Of a stretch of DNA of 37,119 bases, positions 24,311 to 32,711 are shown piece by piece (positions within the stretch are counted from its first letter, which is position 1; each line of letters starts with the position of its first letter). Source of the DNA: CAZJYT01 sp964550325 (GTDB lineage: Bacteria; Patescibacteriota; Minisyncoccia; Minisyncoccales; CAZJYT01). The notes under the pieces were generated by a model that saw nothing but the letters and a program-made list of their open reading frames with translations, searched no databases and was not told the origin of the DNA. Location of the stretch: assembly GCA_964550325.1 (NCBI GenBank), contig CAZJYT010000005.1:1-37119 (forward strand), given 5' to 3'. Made by a program: the position numbers and the translations under genes.

Positions 24311-24964
24311 ATGCCAAAAATTTTAAAAAAGGCAGGGTATCATCGGATTTTAGCTATTTTGGTAGGATTAAATGGAGAAAGTCCTTTAGAATTGATTGAG
24401 TTAGCAGGAAGAACCTCTTGGCAAAGCAGACACAAAATTACAAAAGATTCTGCTAAAAAATTTATAAAAATGCTCATAAAAAGAGGACACGAGTCGGTTT
24501 TGGAACATTCGGCAATGACAGTAGAGTTTAATAATGTTTCGCGAGGCTTTACTCACGAAATAGTCCGTCATAGATTAGCCTCTTTTACTCAAGAATCTAC
24601 AAGGTATGTAGATGAAAGTAATTTTGAGGTAGTTATTCCTCCTGATAAGGACAAAGATGAAAAAATCGTTGATTTAAAATTACCAAATGGTAAAAAAATA
24701 AAGGTGTCTTTTCAAGAATGGATGGATTTAAATGAAAAAATGTATCGGGGATTAAGAAAAGCAGGCTGGAATGCAGAAGATGCAAGGCAGGTTTTACCAA
24801 TTGGAATTAAGTCTCAGATTGTAGTAACCGCTAATTTTAGAGAATGGCGCCACATTTTTAAATTGAGAACCGCTCCTGACGCTCATTGGGAAATTCGCTT
24901 TGTGATGAAAAATTTATTAAAAGAAGTAAAAAACAAAATTCCTCTAATTTTTGATGATATCTAA
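24311..24964 (+). CDS. thyX: Flavin-dependent thymidylate synthase
   Basis: Methylates dUMP to dTMP using FAD, NADPH and methylene-tetrahydrofolate. The signature RHRLASFTQESTR (86-98) matches the ThyX motif RHRxxSxxxxSxR. LEHSAMTVEFNNVSRG precedes it, and WRHIFKLRTAPDAHWEIR near the C-terminus carries the second conserved block. 217 residues, normal length. It follows the beta-repeat protein by 7 bp and precedes gatB by 6 bp. It complements dcd and tmk upstream; no thyA is seen. Confidence 0.96.
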   Translation: MPKILKKAGYHRILAILVGLNGESPLELIELAGRTSWQSRHKITKDSAKKFIKMLIKRGHESVLEHSAMTVEFNNVSRGFTHEIVRHRLASFTQESTRYVDESNFEVVIPPDKDKDEKIVDLKLPNGKKIKVSFQEWMDLNEKMYRGLRKAGWNAEDARQVLPIGIKSQIVVTANFREWRHIFKLRTAPDAHWEIRFVMKNLLKEVKNKIPLIFDDI

Positions 24965-24970
24965 AAAATT

Positions 24971-26449
24971 ATGAAGTATTTTGTAAAAATTGGATTAGAA
25001 ATCCATATTGAATTAAAGACAAAGACAAAGATGTTTTGCCATTGCCTTAATGATCCAGAAGAGAAGCATCCCAATTTAAATATCTGTGAGGTCTGCACTG
25101 GTCAACCAGGGGTTTTGCCAACAATAAACGAGGAGGCGGTAAGAAAGGTTATTAAGACAGGTTTGGCTCTGAGATGCGAGATCTCTCATTATTCCCAATT
25201 TGACAGAAAGAATTATTTTTATCCCGATTTACCAAAGGGTTATCAAATATCTCAGTTTTATTTTCCTCTTTGCAAAAATGGATTTTTAGAGATTGAGAAA
25301 GAGAATAATCCAAAGAGAGTGAGGATAAGAGAGATTCATTTAGAAGAAGATACTGCAAGACTAATTCACGAAGAAAATTTTTGTTTGGTTGATTTCAATA
25401 GAGCGGGGATTCCTTTAATGGAACTCACTACCTATCCAGATTTAAATTCTCCAAAAGAAGCCCGCCAATTTGCAGAAAAACTTCATTTATTAATGCATTA
25501 TTTAGATATTTCTGACGCTGATATGGAAAAGGGAGAAATGCGGGTAGAAGCCAATGTTTCTCTTTCACCCAAAGAGGATGAATTTGGCACAAAAGTGGAA
25601 ATTAAAAATCTTAATTCTTTTAGATCTGTAGAGCAGGCATTAGAATACGAAATTAAAAGACAAAAAGAGATCCTGGAAAGGGGAGAAAAGGTTTCTCAAG
25701 AAACCCGGGGTTGGAATGAAAAAGAGAGGGTTACCGTTTTGCAAAGAGAAAAGGAGATGGCTCATGACTACAGGTATTTTCCAGAACCCGATTTACCTCC
25801 TCTTATTATTAATGAAGAAGAGATAAGGAAAGTAAGGCTTCAGATTCCTGAGCTTCCTTGGGAAAAGGAGAAAAGATTTAAAGAAGAATACGGATTAGAT
25901 GAAAAAAGTATTAAATTTTTTGTTTATTATAAGGAATTAAGCGAATTTTATGAAAAGGTAATGTCAGAGTTAAGGGCGTGGGTGAGAGAAATTGAGAAGA
26001 AAAGGAAGGTAGAAAAAGAAGAGTTTTATAAATTAAGCAGGCTCTGTAGTAATTACATCATTTCGGATTTACAGGGGCTCTTAAAAAAAGCCTCAATTTC
26101 TGATGAGGATTTTTTAATTACTCCTGAAAATTTTGCTGAGTTGATAAGTTTGGTTTATGAAGGTAAAATCTCAAGTAAAATTGCAAAGATGGTTTTAGAA
26201 GAAATGTTTGCTACCGGAGAAGACCCTTCAAATATCATTTACAAAAAGGGCTTAATTCAATTAACAGATGAGAAGGAAATTAAAAAAATTGTTGAAGAGG
26301 TAATTTCAGAAAATCAAAAGGCTATTGAAGACTATAAAAAAGGAAAAAAGGGAGCCTTGCAATTTTTAATTGGAAAAGTGATGCAAAAAACAAAGGGAAA
26401 AGCAAATCCTCAATTGGTCAGAGAATATCTATCCCAACTTCTTTCTTAA
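24971..26449 (+). CDS. gatB: Aspartyl/glutamyl-tRNA amidotransferase subunit B
   Basis: Kinase/transamidation subunit of GatCAB, converting Glu-tRNA-Gln to Gln-tRNA-Gln (and Asp-tRNA-Asn). 492 residues. The N-terminal catalytic cradle shows KIGLEIHIELKTKTKMFC and CEVCTGQPGVLP, zinc-type cysteines included; LVDFNRAGIPLMEL and KVEIKNLNSFRSVEQALEYE are diagnostic. The C-terminal YqeY-like tail ends LIGKVMQKTKGKANPQLVRE. gatA and gatC are not in the window. tRNA-Glu and tRNA-Gln genes elsewhere in the window are its natural substrates. Palindromic element C begins 8 bp after the stop. Confidence 0.97.
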   Translation: MKYFVKIGLEIHIELKTKTKMFCHCLNDPEEKHPNLNICEVCTGQPGVLPTINEEAVRKVIKTGLALRCEISHYSQFDRKNYFYPDLPKGYQISQFYFPLCKNGFLEIEKENNPKRVRIREIHLEEDTARLIHEENFCLVDFNRAGIPLMELTTYPDLNSPKEARQFAEKLHLLMHYLDISDADMEKGEMRVEANVSLSPKEDEFGTKVEIKNLNSFRSVEQALEYEIKRQKEILERGEKVSQETRGWNEKERVTVLQREKEMAHDYRYFPEPDLPPLIINEEEIRKVRLQIPELPWEKEKRFKEEYGLDEKSIKFFVYYKELSEFYEKVMSELRAWVREIEKKRKVEKEEFYKLSRLCSNYIISDLQGLLKKASISDEDFLITPENFAELISLVYEGKISSKIAKMVLEEMFATGEDPSNIIYKKGLIQLTDEKEIKKIVEEVISENQKAIEDYKKGKKGALQFLIGKVMQKTKGKANPQLVREYLSQLLS

Positions 26450-26456
26450 AATGTAT

Positions 26457-26686
26457 TTGCTAACCGATTTGGTAATAAATTAGGAGAGGCATCTTGTCTC
26501 GGGGAGCATACCGCAGCCGAGCCCGAGAAAAAATGGTATTTCAGTAGGGAGTTTGTAAGGCTCGGCGAGGTATAGGAGCGCCCGGGAAATAAACTCCCTA
26601 TTTCAGCACCTACGGCGACTCCGTGCTCCCCGAGGCAAGATGCCTCGGTAAAGAAATTATTATGAGTTGTTACTGAATTGGTTAAG
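26457..26686 (+). repeat. Long palindromic element, copy C (~230 bp)
   Basis: Same orientation as copy A; core 26486-26646. Here the inner stem GCCGAGCC/GGCTCGGC is perfect, and TAGGGAGTTT also finds a perfect partner AAACTCCCTA, so this copy has the most complete predicted secondary structure. It lies between gatB and murJ. A TTG inside its right end opens the murJ frame 13 codons early and should not be taken as the start. Confidence 0.9.
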
Positions 26687-26705
26687 AGTAGCTCAAAGTT
26701 TTTTA

Positions 26706-28097
26706 ATGAAATCTCTATTTTCTCTCCAAACCAAAGATATTAATTTTGCCGCTTTTTTATTAGGGATAAGTTATTTTTTTAGTGCCATTTTAGGATTAAT
26801 TAGAGATAGATTATTGGCAAGAACCTTTGGTGCAGGAAATGAATTAGATATCTATTATGCTTCTTTCAAGATTCCAGATTTTATTACTATGATTTTTTTC
26901 ATTGGCGCTATTGGGGCAGGTTTGGTCCCCATTTTTAGTGAGAATTTAGTAAAAAACAAAAAAATCGCCTTTGAATACTTAGCCAATTTCCTAAATATTT
27001 TTTTACTCTTAATCTCCTTTCTTTGCTTAATTTTATTTTTTCTTTTTCCCTACTTAGTACCCTTAATTACTCCTGGTTTTTCTCCTGAAAAAAGAGAATT
27101 AGTGGTGACCTTGGGTAGAATAATGCTTCTTTCTCCCATTTTTTTGGGTTTAGGAAGTATCATTTCCGCGGTTTTAAGGGTCTTTCAAAGATTTTTCATT
27201 ACCGCTCTTTCTCCTATAATGTATAATTTGGGAATTATAAGTGGGATTTTGTTTTTTTTCCCCTTATTTGGTCTCCCAGGACTTGCGATAGGGGCGATAG
27301 TAGGAGCTTTTTTTCATTTTGCTATCCAACTATACCCCCTTTTTTTATTGGGTTTTAGACCCAAAAAAATTTTTAATTTTTTTGATTCAGCTCTCCAAAA
27401 GACCTTAAAGTTGACCCTTCCTCGCTCTTTGGCTTTGGGAGCAAACCAGATTAACCTTTTGATAATTACTGCCATTGCTTCCTTTTTACCTGCTGGGAGT
27501 ATTGCTGTTTTGAATTTGGCAGAGAGCTTAATAAAGCCTGTTTTGAGTTTTATAGGTATTCCTTTTTCAAGCGCTGTCTTTCCTAATTTAAGTTTGGTTT
27601 TTTCCAAAAGAGATTTTCACAAATTTAGAAAAATTTTTTCTGACACCCTTAAGAAGCTTTTTTTTCTTTTGTTCCCGACAGTAATAGTTTTATTTTTAGC
27701 TAAGCATTTGATTGTCTCTTTAATATTAAAAACAGGGAAATTTGGGTCTTCTGAAGTCCAGTTGACTTCAGCTTGCTTGGGACTCTTTTGTTTAGGGGTT
27801 TTTGCTCAATGTTTTTTACTTTTAATAAATAAAGGTTTTTATGCTATGCAAGAAACCAAAATTCCCGCTTTAGTTACTATTTTGGGAGTGATTTTGAATT
27901 TATTTCTTTGCCTCCTTTTTATTAAGGCCTTCTCATTTCCTAATTTTTTTAGAAATTTCTTTGGCTCACTTTTTGGCTTAGATAGTTTCCAAGATATTAG
28001 AATTTTAGCTCTTCCTTTAGCTACTTCTCTTTCTTCTTTTTCCCAATTTTTAATTCTTTTAAAACTTTTTCTAAGAAAAGAAATCTTTTCCAAATGA
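26706..28097 (+). CDS. murJ: Lipid II flippase MurJ (MviN family)
   Basis: Flips lipid-linked peptidoglycan precursor across the inner membrane; an integral membrane protein with roughly 13-14 helices. ATG 26706 gives 463 residues, chosen over the upstream TTG because that codon lies in palindromic element C. SAILGLIRDRLLARTFGAG (near 26-44) is the classic MurJ N-terminal motif with functional arginines. The repeated glycine/proline-rich helices match the MOP exporter fold. It is convergent with the GH130 genes, with only 4 bp between stops and no terminator. Confidence 0.94.
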   Translation: MKSLFSLQTKDINFAAFLLGISYFFSAILGLIRDRLLARTFGAGNELDIYYASFKIPDFITMIFFIGAIGAGLVPIFSENLVKNKKIAFEYLANFLNIFLLLISFLCLILFFLFPYLVPLITPGFSPEKRELVVTLGRIMLLSPIFLGLGSIISAVLRVFQRFFITALSPIMYNLGIISGILFFFPLFGLPGLAIGAIVGAFFHFAIQLYPLFLLGFRPKKIFNFFDSALQKTLKLTLPRSLALGANQINLLIITAIASFLPAGSIAVLNLAESLIKPVLSFIGIPFSSAVFPNLSLVFSKRDFHKFRKIFSDTLKKLFFLLFPTVIVLFLAKHLIVSLILKTGKFGSSEVQLTSACLGLFCLGVFAQCFLLLINKGFYAMQETKIPALVTILGVILNLFLCLLFIKAFSFPNFFRNFFGSLFGLDSFQDIRILALPLATSLSSFSQFLILLKLFLRKEIFSK

Positions 28098-28101
28098 TTT
28101 T

Positions 28102-30036
28102 TTACTTAAATTCTACAATAGGGCTTTTCTTTAAGAGTTTTAGTAACTTTTCAATCTCAATGGTAGCTACACAAACTACTTTATCTCCTCCTCCATAATA
28201 AACAAACAATTTATCATTTATTAAGACATTTCCACAAGGAAAGACGACATTAGGCACTAAACCCTCCTTTTCAAAAGGAAATTCAGGTTCTAAAATGGGA
28301 AAGCGGGTTCTAGCTAAAACCTTAAGAGGATTTTCAAAATCCAGCAATACCGCTCCCACCCTATAAATTTTTTCTTCTTCAGAAAATCCATGATAAAGCA
28401 TAATCCAACCCTCTCTTGTCTTAATAGGAGGCGCTGCCCCACCAATCTTTCCACTGTCCCACCATCCTCTTCGGGTGAAGATCCATCTTTTCTCTTCTAA
28501 AAAGACCTCCTTTTTAAATTTCAAGGTAGAGGTAAAAGAATAATCAATATCATATCCTACACGGTGGACAAGTAAATACTTATTTCTTACCTTTTCTGGA
28601 AACAAGAAAGCATTTTTATCATTTAAATCAGCAGGAGAAAGTAAAACTGGGAAGGCAAAATTCTGCCATTTTTTCCTTAAGAAATCTTTCACATAAATCC
28701 AGCTAAGAGCTACTCTTGGAGTATAACCATCAAAGGCAGTATAGAGTAGATAAATTTTGTTTCCTATTTTGGTTATTCTTGGATCCTCACAACCAGAGGA
28801 AGCTCCCGGATGAGGTTTTTTCTCAAAAGGGGCACGAGGGACATAAATTGGGTGAGGAGAGCGATAGTCAATGTGAAAACCATTTTTAGAGTTACCATAT
28901 CCTAACACTGAAGTATTATCCTCACCAATAGCGCGATAAATTATATGCACCCTTCCTTGAAGATAAATAGCTGCTGGATTAAAAGTAGCCTTTGACTCAA
29001 AAGGATGCTCTTTTATAGGAGTAATAATAGGATTTCCTGAGAATTTTACCAAGGTAATTCGTTTTTCTTTTTCTAAAAGCATTTCTTCTAAAAGAGAAGA
29101 GAGTTTTATATAGGCTAAACAACAGGTGGTATCACAAGCTCCGTAATAAAGATAAATCCAACCCCTTTTGATGAAGGCTCCAGAAGGAAAGATGACATCA
29201 GGAACCTTTCCAATTTTCTCATAATATTCTTGAGGAGAAAGAATAGGGTAGTTAAATTTAGCCAAGAGCTTAAGAGGATTTTTTAAATCAAGTAAGAAAG
29301 CCTCTACTGTGAATAGGGGATGAGGCGAAAAATAGTTTTGAATGTAACAATATAAAAGGAGCCAACCCTTTCTTGTTTTTAATGGTTGGCTTCCTATCTC
29401 AATATGATCTTGAGGTCTTCTTTGGAGGGGTAAAGAGTATTTTTCAAACCGGGAGTACCATTTTTCCCAAAAATTATGGGAAAAGATCTCTTTCTCTTCA
29501 TTGAAGCTTACCAAACATATTTTTGCTGGAGGTATATCTGTGTGAACAGTAAGAATGCCCCAAATTTTTCCTTTGATTCTTTCAGGAAATAGGGTCATTG
29601 CCTTCGCATTAAAGGGAGTTACCAAGAACTTTTGCTGAATTTTTTTCAAGTCTTTACTAATTGCCAAACCTACCCTAATTCCTTCTGCCCTAGGAGGATA
29701 AGTGGATAGAGCAGTATAAAAAATATAATATTTTTTATCTAATCTTGTTACTCTTGGATCTTCACATCCAAATTTTTCCCATTCTTTTTCAGCCACAATA
29801 AATCTTTTTCTTTTTTCAAAATGGATTCCATCTTTACTTTCAGCAATTCCAATATCAGAAGTGAGTATATCCTTTCTTACAGCTGAGTGATAATGGGGAA
29901 CAGAAACCGCCCTATAAAAAAGAAAAATTTTATTTCCTTTCAAAACAGGGCATCCATTGAATACCCCTTCTCCCTCCCAGGCATGAAAACTAACTGGTTT
30001 TAAGACTGGATTCTCTTTCGCTCTCTTTATAATCAT
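28102..30036 (-). CDS. Tandem GH130 glycoside phosphorylase-like protein (two five-bladed propellers)
   Basis: GH130 enzymes phosphorolyse (or hydrolyse) beta-mannosides, releasing mannose-1-phosphate. The 644 residues contain two complete GH130 units: first GCEDPRVTRL (D93), YYGACD near 300; second IIYRAIGED, GCEDPRITKI (D418), MLYHGFSEE and YYGGGD near the end. The Asp in G.EDPR is the family catalytic acid. The second unit has the YHG phosphate-site-type histidine; the first reads LLYCYIQN at that place, so the first may be a hydrolase or a non-catalytic binding unit. Translation starts 2 bases after a perfect AAGGAGG, unusually close. It lies 7 bp downstream of another GH130 gene. No signal peptide is visible, so it is probably cytoplasmic. 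Confidence 0.88.
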   Translation of the reverse strand: MIIKRAKENPVLKPVSFHAWEGEGVFNGCPVLKGNKIFLFYRAVSVPHYHSAVRKDILTSDIGIAESKDGIHFEKRKRFIVAEKEWEKFGCEDPRVTRLDKKYYIFYTALSTYPPRAEGIRVGLAISKDLKKIQQKFLVTPFNAKAMTLFPERIKGKIWGILTVHTDIPPAKICLVSFNEEKEIFSHNFWEKWYSRFEKYSLPLQRRPQDHIEIGSQPLKTRKGWLLLYCYIQNYFSPHPLFTVEAFLLDLKNPLKLLAKFNYPILSPQEYYEKIGKVPDVIFPSGAFIKRGWIYLYYGACDTTCCLAYIKLSSLLEEMLLEKEKRITLVKFSGNPIITPIKEHPFESKATFNPAAIYLQGRVHIIYRAIGEDNTSVLGYGNSKNGFHIDYRSPHPIYVPRAPFEKKPHPGASSGCEDPRITKIGNKIYLLYTAFDGYTPRVALSWIYVKDFLRKKWQNFAFPVLLSPADLNDKNAFLFPEKVRNKYLLVHRVGYDIDYSFTSTLKFKKEVFLEEKRWIFTRRGWWDSGKIGGAAPPIKTREGWIMLYHGFSEEEKIYRVGAVLLDFENPLKVLARTRFPILEPEFPFEKEGLVPNVVFPCGNVLINDKLFVYYGGGDKVVCVATIEIEKLLKLLKKSPIVEFK

Positions 30037-30043
30037 GACCTCC

Positions 30044-31168
30044 TTATTTAGTTTTTACTCTTTTTAATTTTAATTTAGGCTTCCTTTCTTTTACTAAATT
30101 TTCTAAAAATTCCTTCAGATTACAAAAAGCAACATTTACATAACTATCTGCTCCTCCATAATAAACTAAAAGTTTTTCATCTTTAATCACCGCTCCAGAG
30201 GCATAAACAATTCCTGGTTTGAATCCACAATTTTCATATTTTCTGTTAGGTTCAATAACCGGCTCTTTAGCACAACTGATAACCTCTGTGGGATTGTTTA
30301 GACTCAAGAGCATAGCACCTACTTTATATTTTTCAGGCTCTTTTTTGTCATAGCCGTGATAAAAAATTAACCACCCCTCTTTTGTCTTTAAAGGAACAGG
30401 TCCTATACCCTTTATTTGAGACTCCCACTGCCAATATTCTTTTTGGGGAAGAGGAGACCAATTGCTATAGATATAGGTCTTTCCATCAAACTCCAAACTA
30501 TCAAAATAGGCAATTTGGATTTCAGGATTTAGGCTGTGTAATATTGCGTACTTTCCATTAATTTTTTCTGGAAAAATCACCCAATTTTTGTGGATTTGAT
30601 GAGGAGGAGAAATAAAAACAGGTTTTTTCCAGTTCCATTTTCTATTAAGAAAATCCTTTACCTTTATTGAGGTTAGAGCCAATCTTAGTTCTCTGCCACA
30701 GGCAGTATAAATCATATAAATGTCTTCCTCATTATTTACTCTGGTTAGTCTTGGGTCCTCACATCCCCCGATGCTCCCTCCAGAAGCAAAGGAAAAGAGA
30801 TTAAGATTGAAATGAGGAGCTTCATAATGTTGATAGACCGGATAGTTTAGTCTTTCATCTAATTTAAAACCATCTGAAGAGACAGCATAGCCAAAACGAG
30901 AAATTCCATCATTTCCAATAGCCCGATAGAGAAAATGAACCTTATTTTCTAATAAAATTACTCCTGGATTGAATGTTTGCCAGCATTCCCAACCGTTTTC
31001 AACCCTTGGGGAAATAAGAGGAGCTGTTTGAGGTTTTATTAAAAATAACTTCTTTCTTACTTTCTTTTCTGAAATTTTAGTTTTTCTTTTTCTTCTCTTC
31101 TTTTCAGTTTTTTGCCTTTTTCTTCTTTTTGTTTTCTTAAAAAAACGACTTATTTTTTTGTAAGGCAT
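30044..31168 (-). CDS. GH130 glycoside phosphorylase-like protein with basic N-terminal tail
   Basis: Single GH130 unit of ~325 residues preceded by an unusual ~43-residue tail of almost only Lys/Arg/Thr (FFKKTKRRKRQKTEKKRRKR). NPGVILLENKVHFLYRAIGND begins the propeller blades; GCEDPRLTRV carries the catalytic Asp (D138); FYHGYDKK and YYGGADSYV are the later family motifs, including the YHG histidine. It likely acts on beta-linked mannosides. The tail could bind nucleic acid or anionic polymer, or reflect a too-early start, but no internal start codon sits nearer the domain. First gene of the leftward GH130 pair. Confidence 0.87.
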   Translation of the reverse strand: MPYKKISRFFKKTKRRKRQKTEKKRRKRKTKISEKKVRKKLFLIKPQTAPLISPRVENGWECWQTFNPGVILLENKVHFLYRAIGNDGISRFGYAVSSDGFKLDERLNYPVYQHYEAPHFNLNLFSFASGGSIGGCEDPRLTRVNNEEDIYMIYTACGRELRLALTSIKVKDFLNRKWNWKKPVFISPPHQIHKNWVIFPEKINGKYAILHSLNPEIQIAYFDSLEFDGKTYIYSNWSPLPQKEYWQWESQIKGIGPVPLKTKEGWLIFYHGYDKKEPEKYKVGAMLLSLNNPTEVISCAKEPVIEPNRKYENCGFKPGIVYASGAVIKDEKLLVYYGGADSYVNVAFCNLKEFLENLVKERKPKLKLKRVKTK

Positions 31169-31586
31169 TTTCCAATTAAATAAATTTAAATAAAAAAGAC
31201 CTTTTCAAAATAAAACCTTAATCTATTTTCAAAGAACAAAAAATTACTTTTTTCATTAAATTTTTAAAAATATATACCCTTGTTATCGTTAAGATATTCC
31301 ATTTTTAGATTAAAGTCAAGAGCTCGTACTATACGAGGATACTGGTAACACTTTCAGTAAGGTGGTTTTCAGAGAATATTGTTCTGAGACACTTAACATT
31401 ATAAATCCTAATTTTTAATTTTTATTTCTTAATTTTTATTCAATTCTTATTAAAAATCAAAAATTAAGAATTAAAAAATTTATTGAAACATTAGAATTTA
31501 GAATTTCTTTTACCCCATTAGAAACCTCGTTTCCAAACTTATACAGGACAATTTATCGCCAGACTTTTTCTTAAGGAGGAGGATAT
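31169..31586. other. Divergent intergenic region with repeat fragments
   Basis: About 420 bp between the leftward GH130 gene and prfB. It is very AT-rich with no open frame. It holds a small perfect hairpin (CTCGTA-CTA-TACGAG, 31323-31337); a block around 31341-31376 that, on the minus strand, matches 6817-6884 (ATATTCTCTGAAA, GTTACCA, TATAGTAC); a low-complexity palindromic tract (31400-31500); and CCCCATTAGAAA (31513-31524). Promoters for both sides must lie here, but I see no convincing boxes. Confidence 0.5.
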
Positions 31587-31622
31587 TTGAACTTTTTTAG
31601 GTTTTTGTTAAAATTATTATGA
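31587..31622 (+). promoter_or_regulatory. Strong RBS plus 11-codon leader ORF overlapping the prfB start
   Basis: AAGGAGGAGG (31573-31582), the strongest Shine-Dalgarno in the window, is 37 bases from the prfB ATG, too far to serve it. Four bases after it, TTG 31587 opens 11 codons (MNFFRFLLKLL) whose TGA overlaps the prfB ATG as ATGA. This suggests prfB is translated by coupling to a short leader peptide. A repeat-displaced RBS is the alternative. Confidence 0.45.
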
Positions 31623-32711
31623 AAATTATGATGGGAGAAAAAGAAAAAATTGAGCTATTTCAGCAAAAACTCAACCATTTGAGAGACTGCCTTTGAAATA
31701 GAAAAGAGTAAAGAAAGAGTAAAAGAGATAGAGAAAGAAATTACAAAAAAAGATTTCTGGAAGGATAAGAAGGAAGCGATAGCACTTTCCCAAGAGTTAG
31801 CAGAGCTTAAGAAAGAGATAGAAGAAATAGAAGAAATAGAGATAGGGTTGGAATTATTAAAGGAAGGTGTAAAAGATACAAAAGAAAACAAGGAATTAGT
31901 TCAGGAGATAGAAAAGAGATTGAAAGAAAAAGAACTGGAAGTCTTTCTCTCTGGAAAATATGATAGAAAAAATGCTCTTTTATCAATTATTGCAGGAGCT
32001 GGAGGGAGAGATGCTCAAGATTGGGCAACGATGTTATTAAGGATGTATAAAAAATACTGCCAAAGAAAGGGATTCAAGATAAAGGTTTTAGATCATTCTT
32101 TTGCTGAAGGAAAAGGACCAGAAGGAAGAATAGGAACAAAGCAAGTCACACTTTTGGTTAAAGGAAGATTTGCCTATGGAATATTAAAAAAAGAGTATGG
32201 AGTTCATAGATTAGTAAGAATTTCACCTTTTTCTCCTCAGAGATTACGTCATACCTCCTTTGCTTTAGTTGAGGTTTTGCCAGAGATAAAAACTGAAGAA
32301 TCAGAAATAAAAATAAAGCCTGAAGATTTAAAAACTGAGTTTTTTAGAGCCTCAGGGCCTGGTGGTCAATATGTAAATAAAAGGGAAACCGCGGTAAGAA
32401 TTACTCATTTACCTACAAACATTGTTGTTTCTTGTCAGTCAGAGAGACTTCAGGGGGAAAATAAAAAAAGAGCAATGGAAATACTTTTGTCAAAGCTTTA
32501 TCATATTGAACAGGAAAGAACAAAGGAAGAGATTTTAAAAATTAAAGGAAAAAAAGTTTCTATTGAATGGGGAAATCAAATTAGAAGTTATGTTTTACAT
32601 CCTTATAAATTGGTAAAGGATTTAAGGACTGGTGTAGAGACTCCCAAGGTAGAAGAGGTTTTAAACGGAGAATTAGATGAATTCATTGAGGCAGAAATTA
32701 AACTATTATGA
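31619..32711 (+). CDS. prfB: Peptide chain release factor 2, with programmed +1 frameshift
   Basis: Recognises UAA/UGA stops and triggers peptide release. The frame from ATG 31619 reads 25 codons to CTT TGA (31691-31696); a +1 slip resumes at GAA 31695 and continues to the stop, giving about 363 residues, the normal RF2 length. The uninterrupted frame alone would miss the N-terminal helix domain. After the shift: FEIEKSKERVKEIEKEI, GAGGRDAQDWA, the RF2-specific codon-recognition tripeptide SPF (LVRISPFSP) and the catalytic GGQ (SGPGGQYVNK). The upstream stimulator is weak (TTGAGAGAC rather than AGGGGG). It overlaps ftsE by 4 bp. The prfB-ftsE-ftsX order is conserved in many bacteria. Confidence 0.95.

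Noticed and set aside
26667..26705. MurJ start at TTG 26667
   Set aside because: The codon lies in palindromic element C; ATG 26706 gives the normal MurJ N-terminus.
31848..32711. RF2 beginning at the internal TTG 31848
   Set aside because: The N-terminal RF2 helices are encoded upstream and joined through a CTT TGA +1 frameshift site.
31619..32711. Alternative genetic code (UGA as Gly)
   Set aside because: UGA ends several genes (recO, murJ, prfB), and RF2 with its UGA frameshift site is present.
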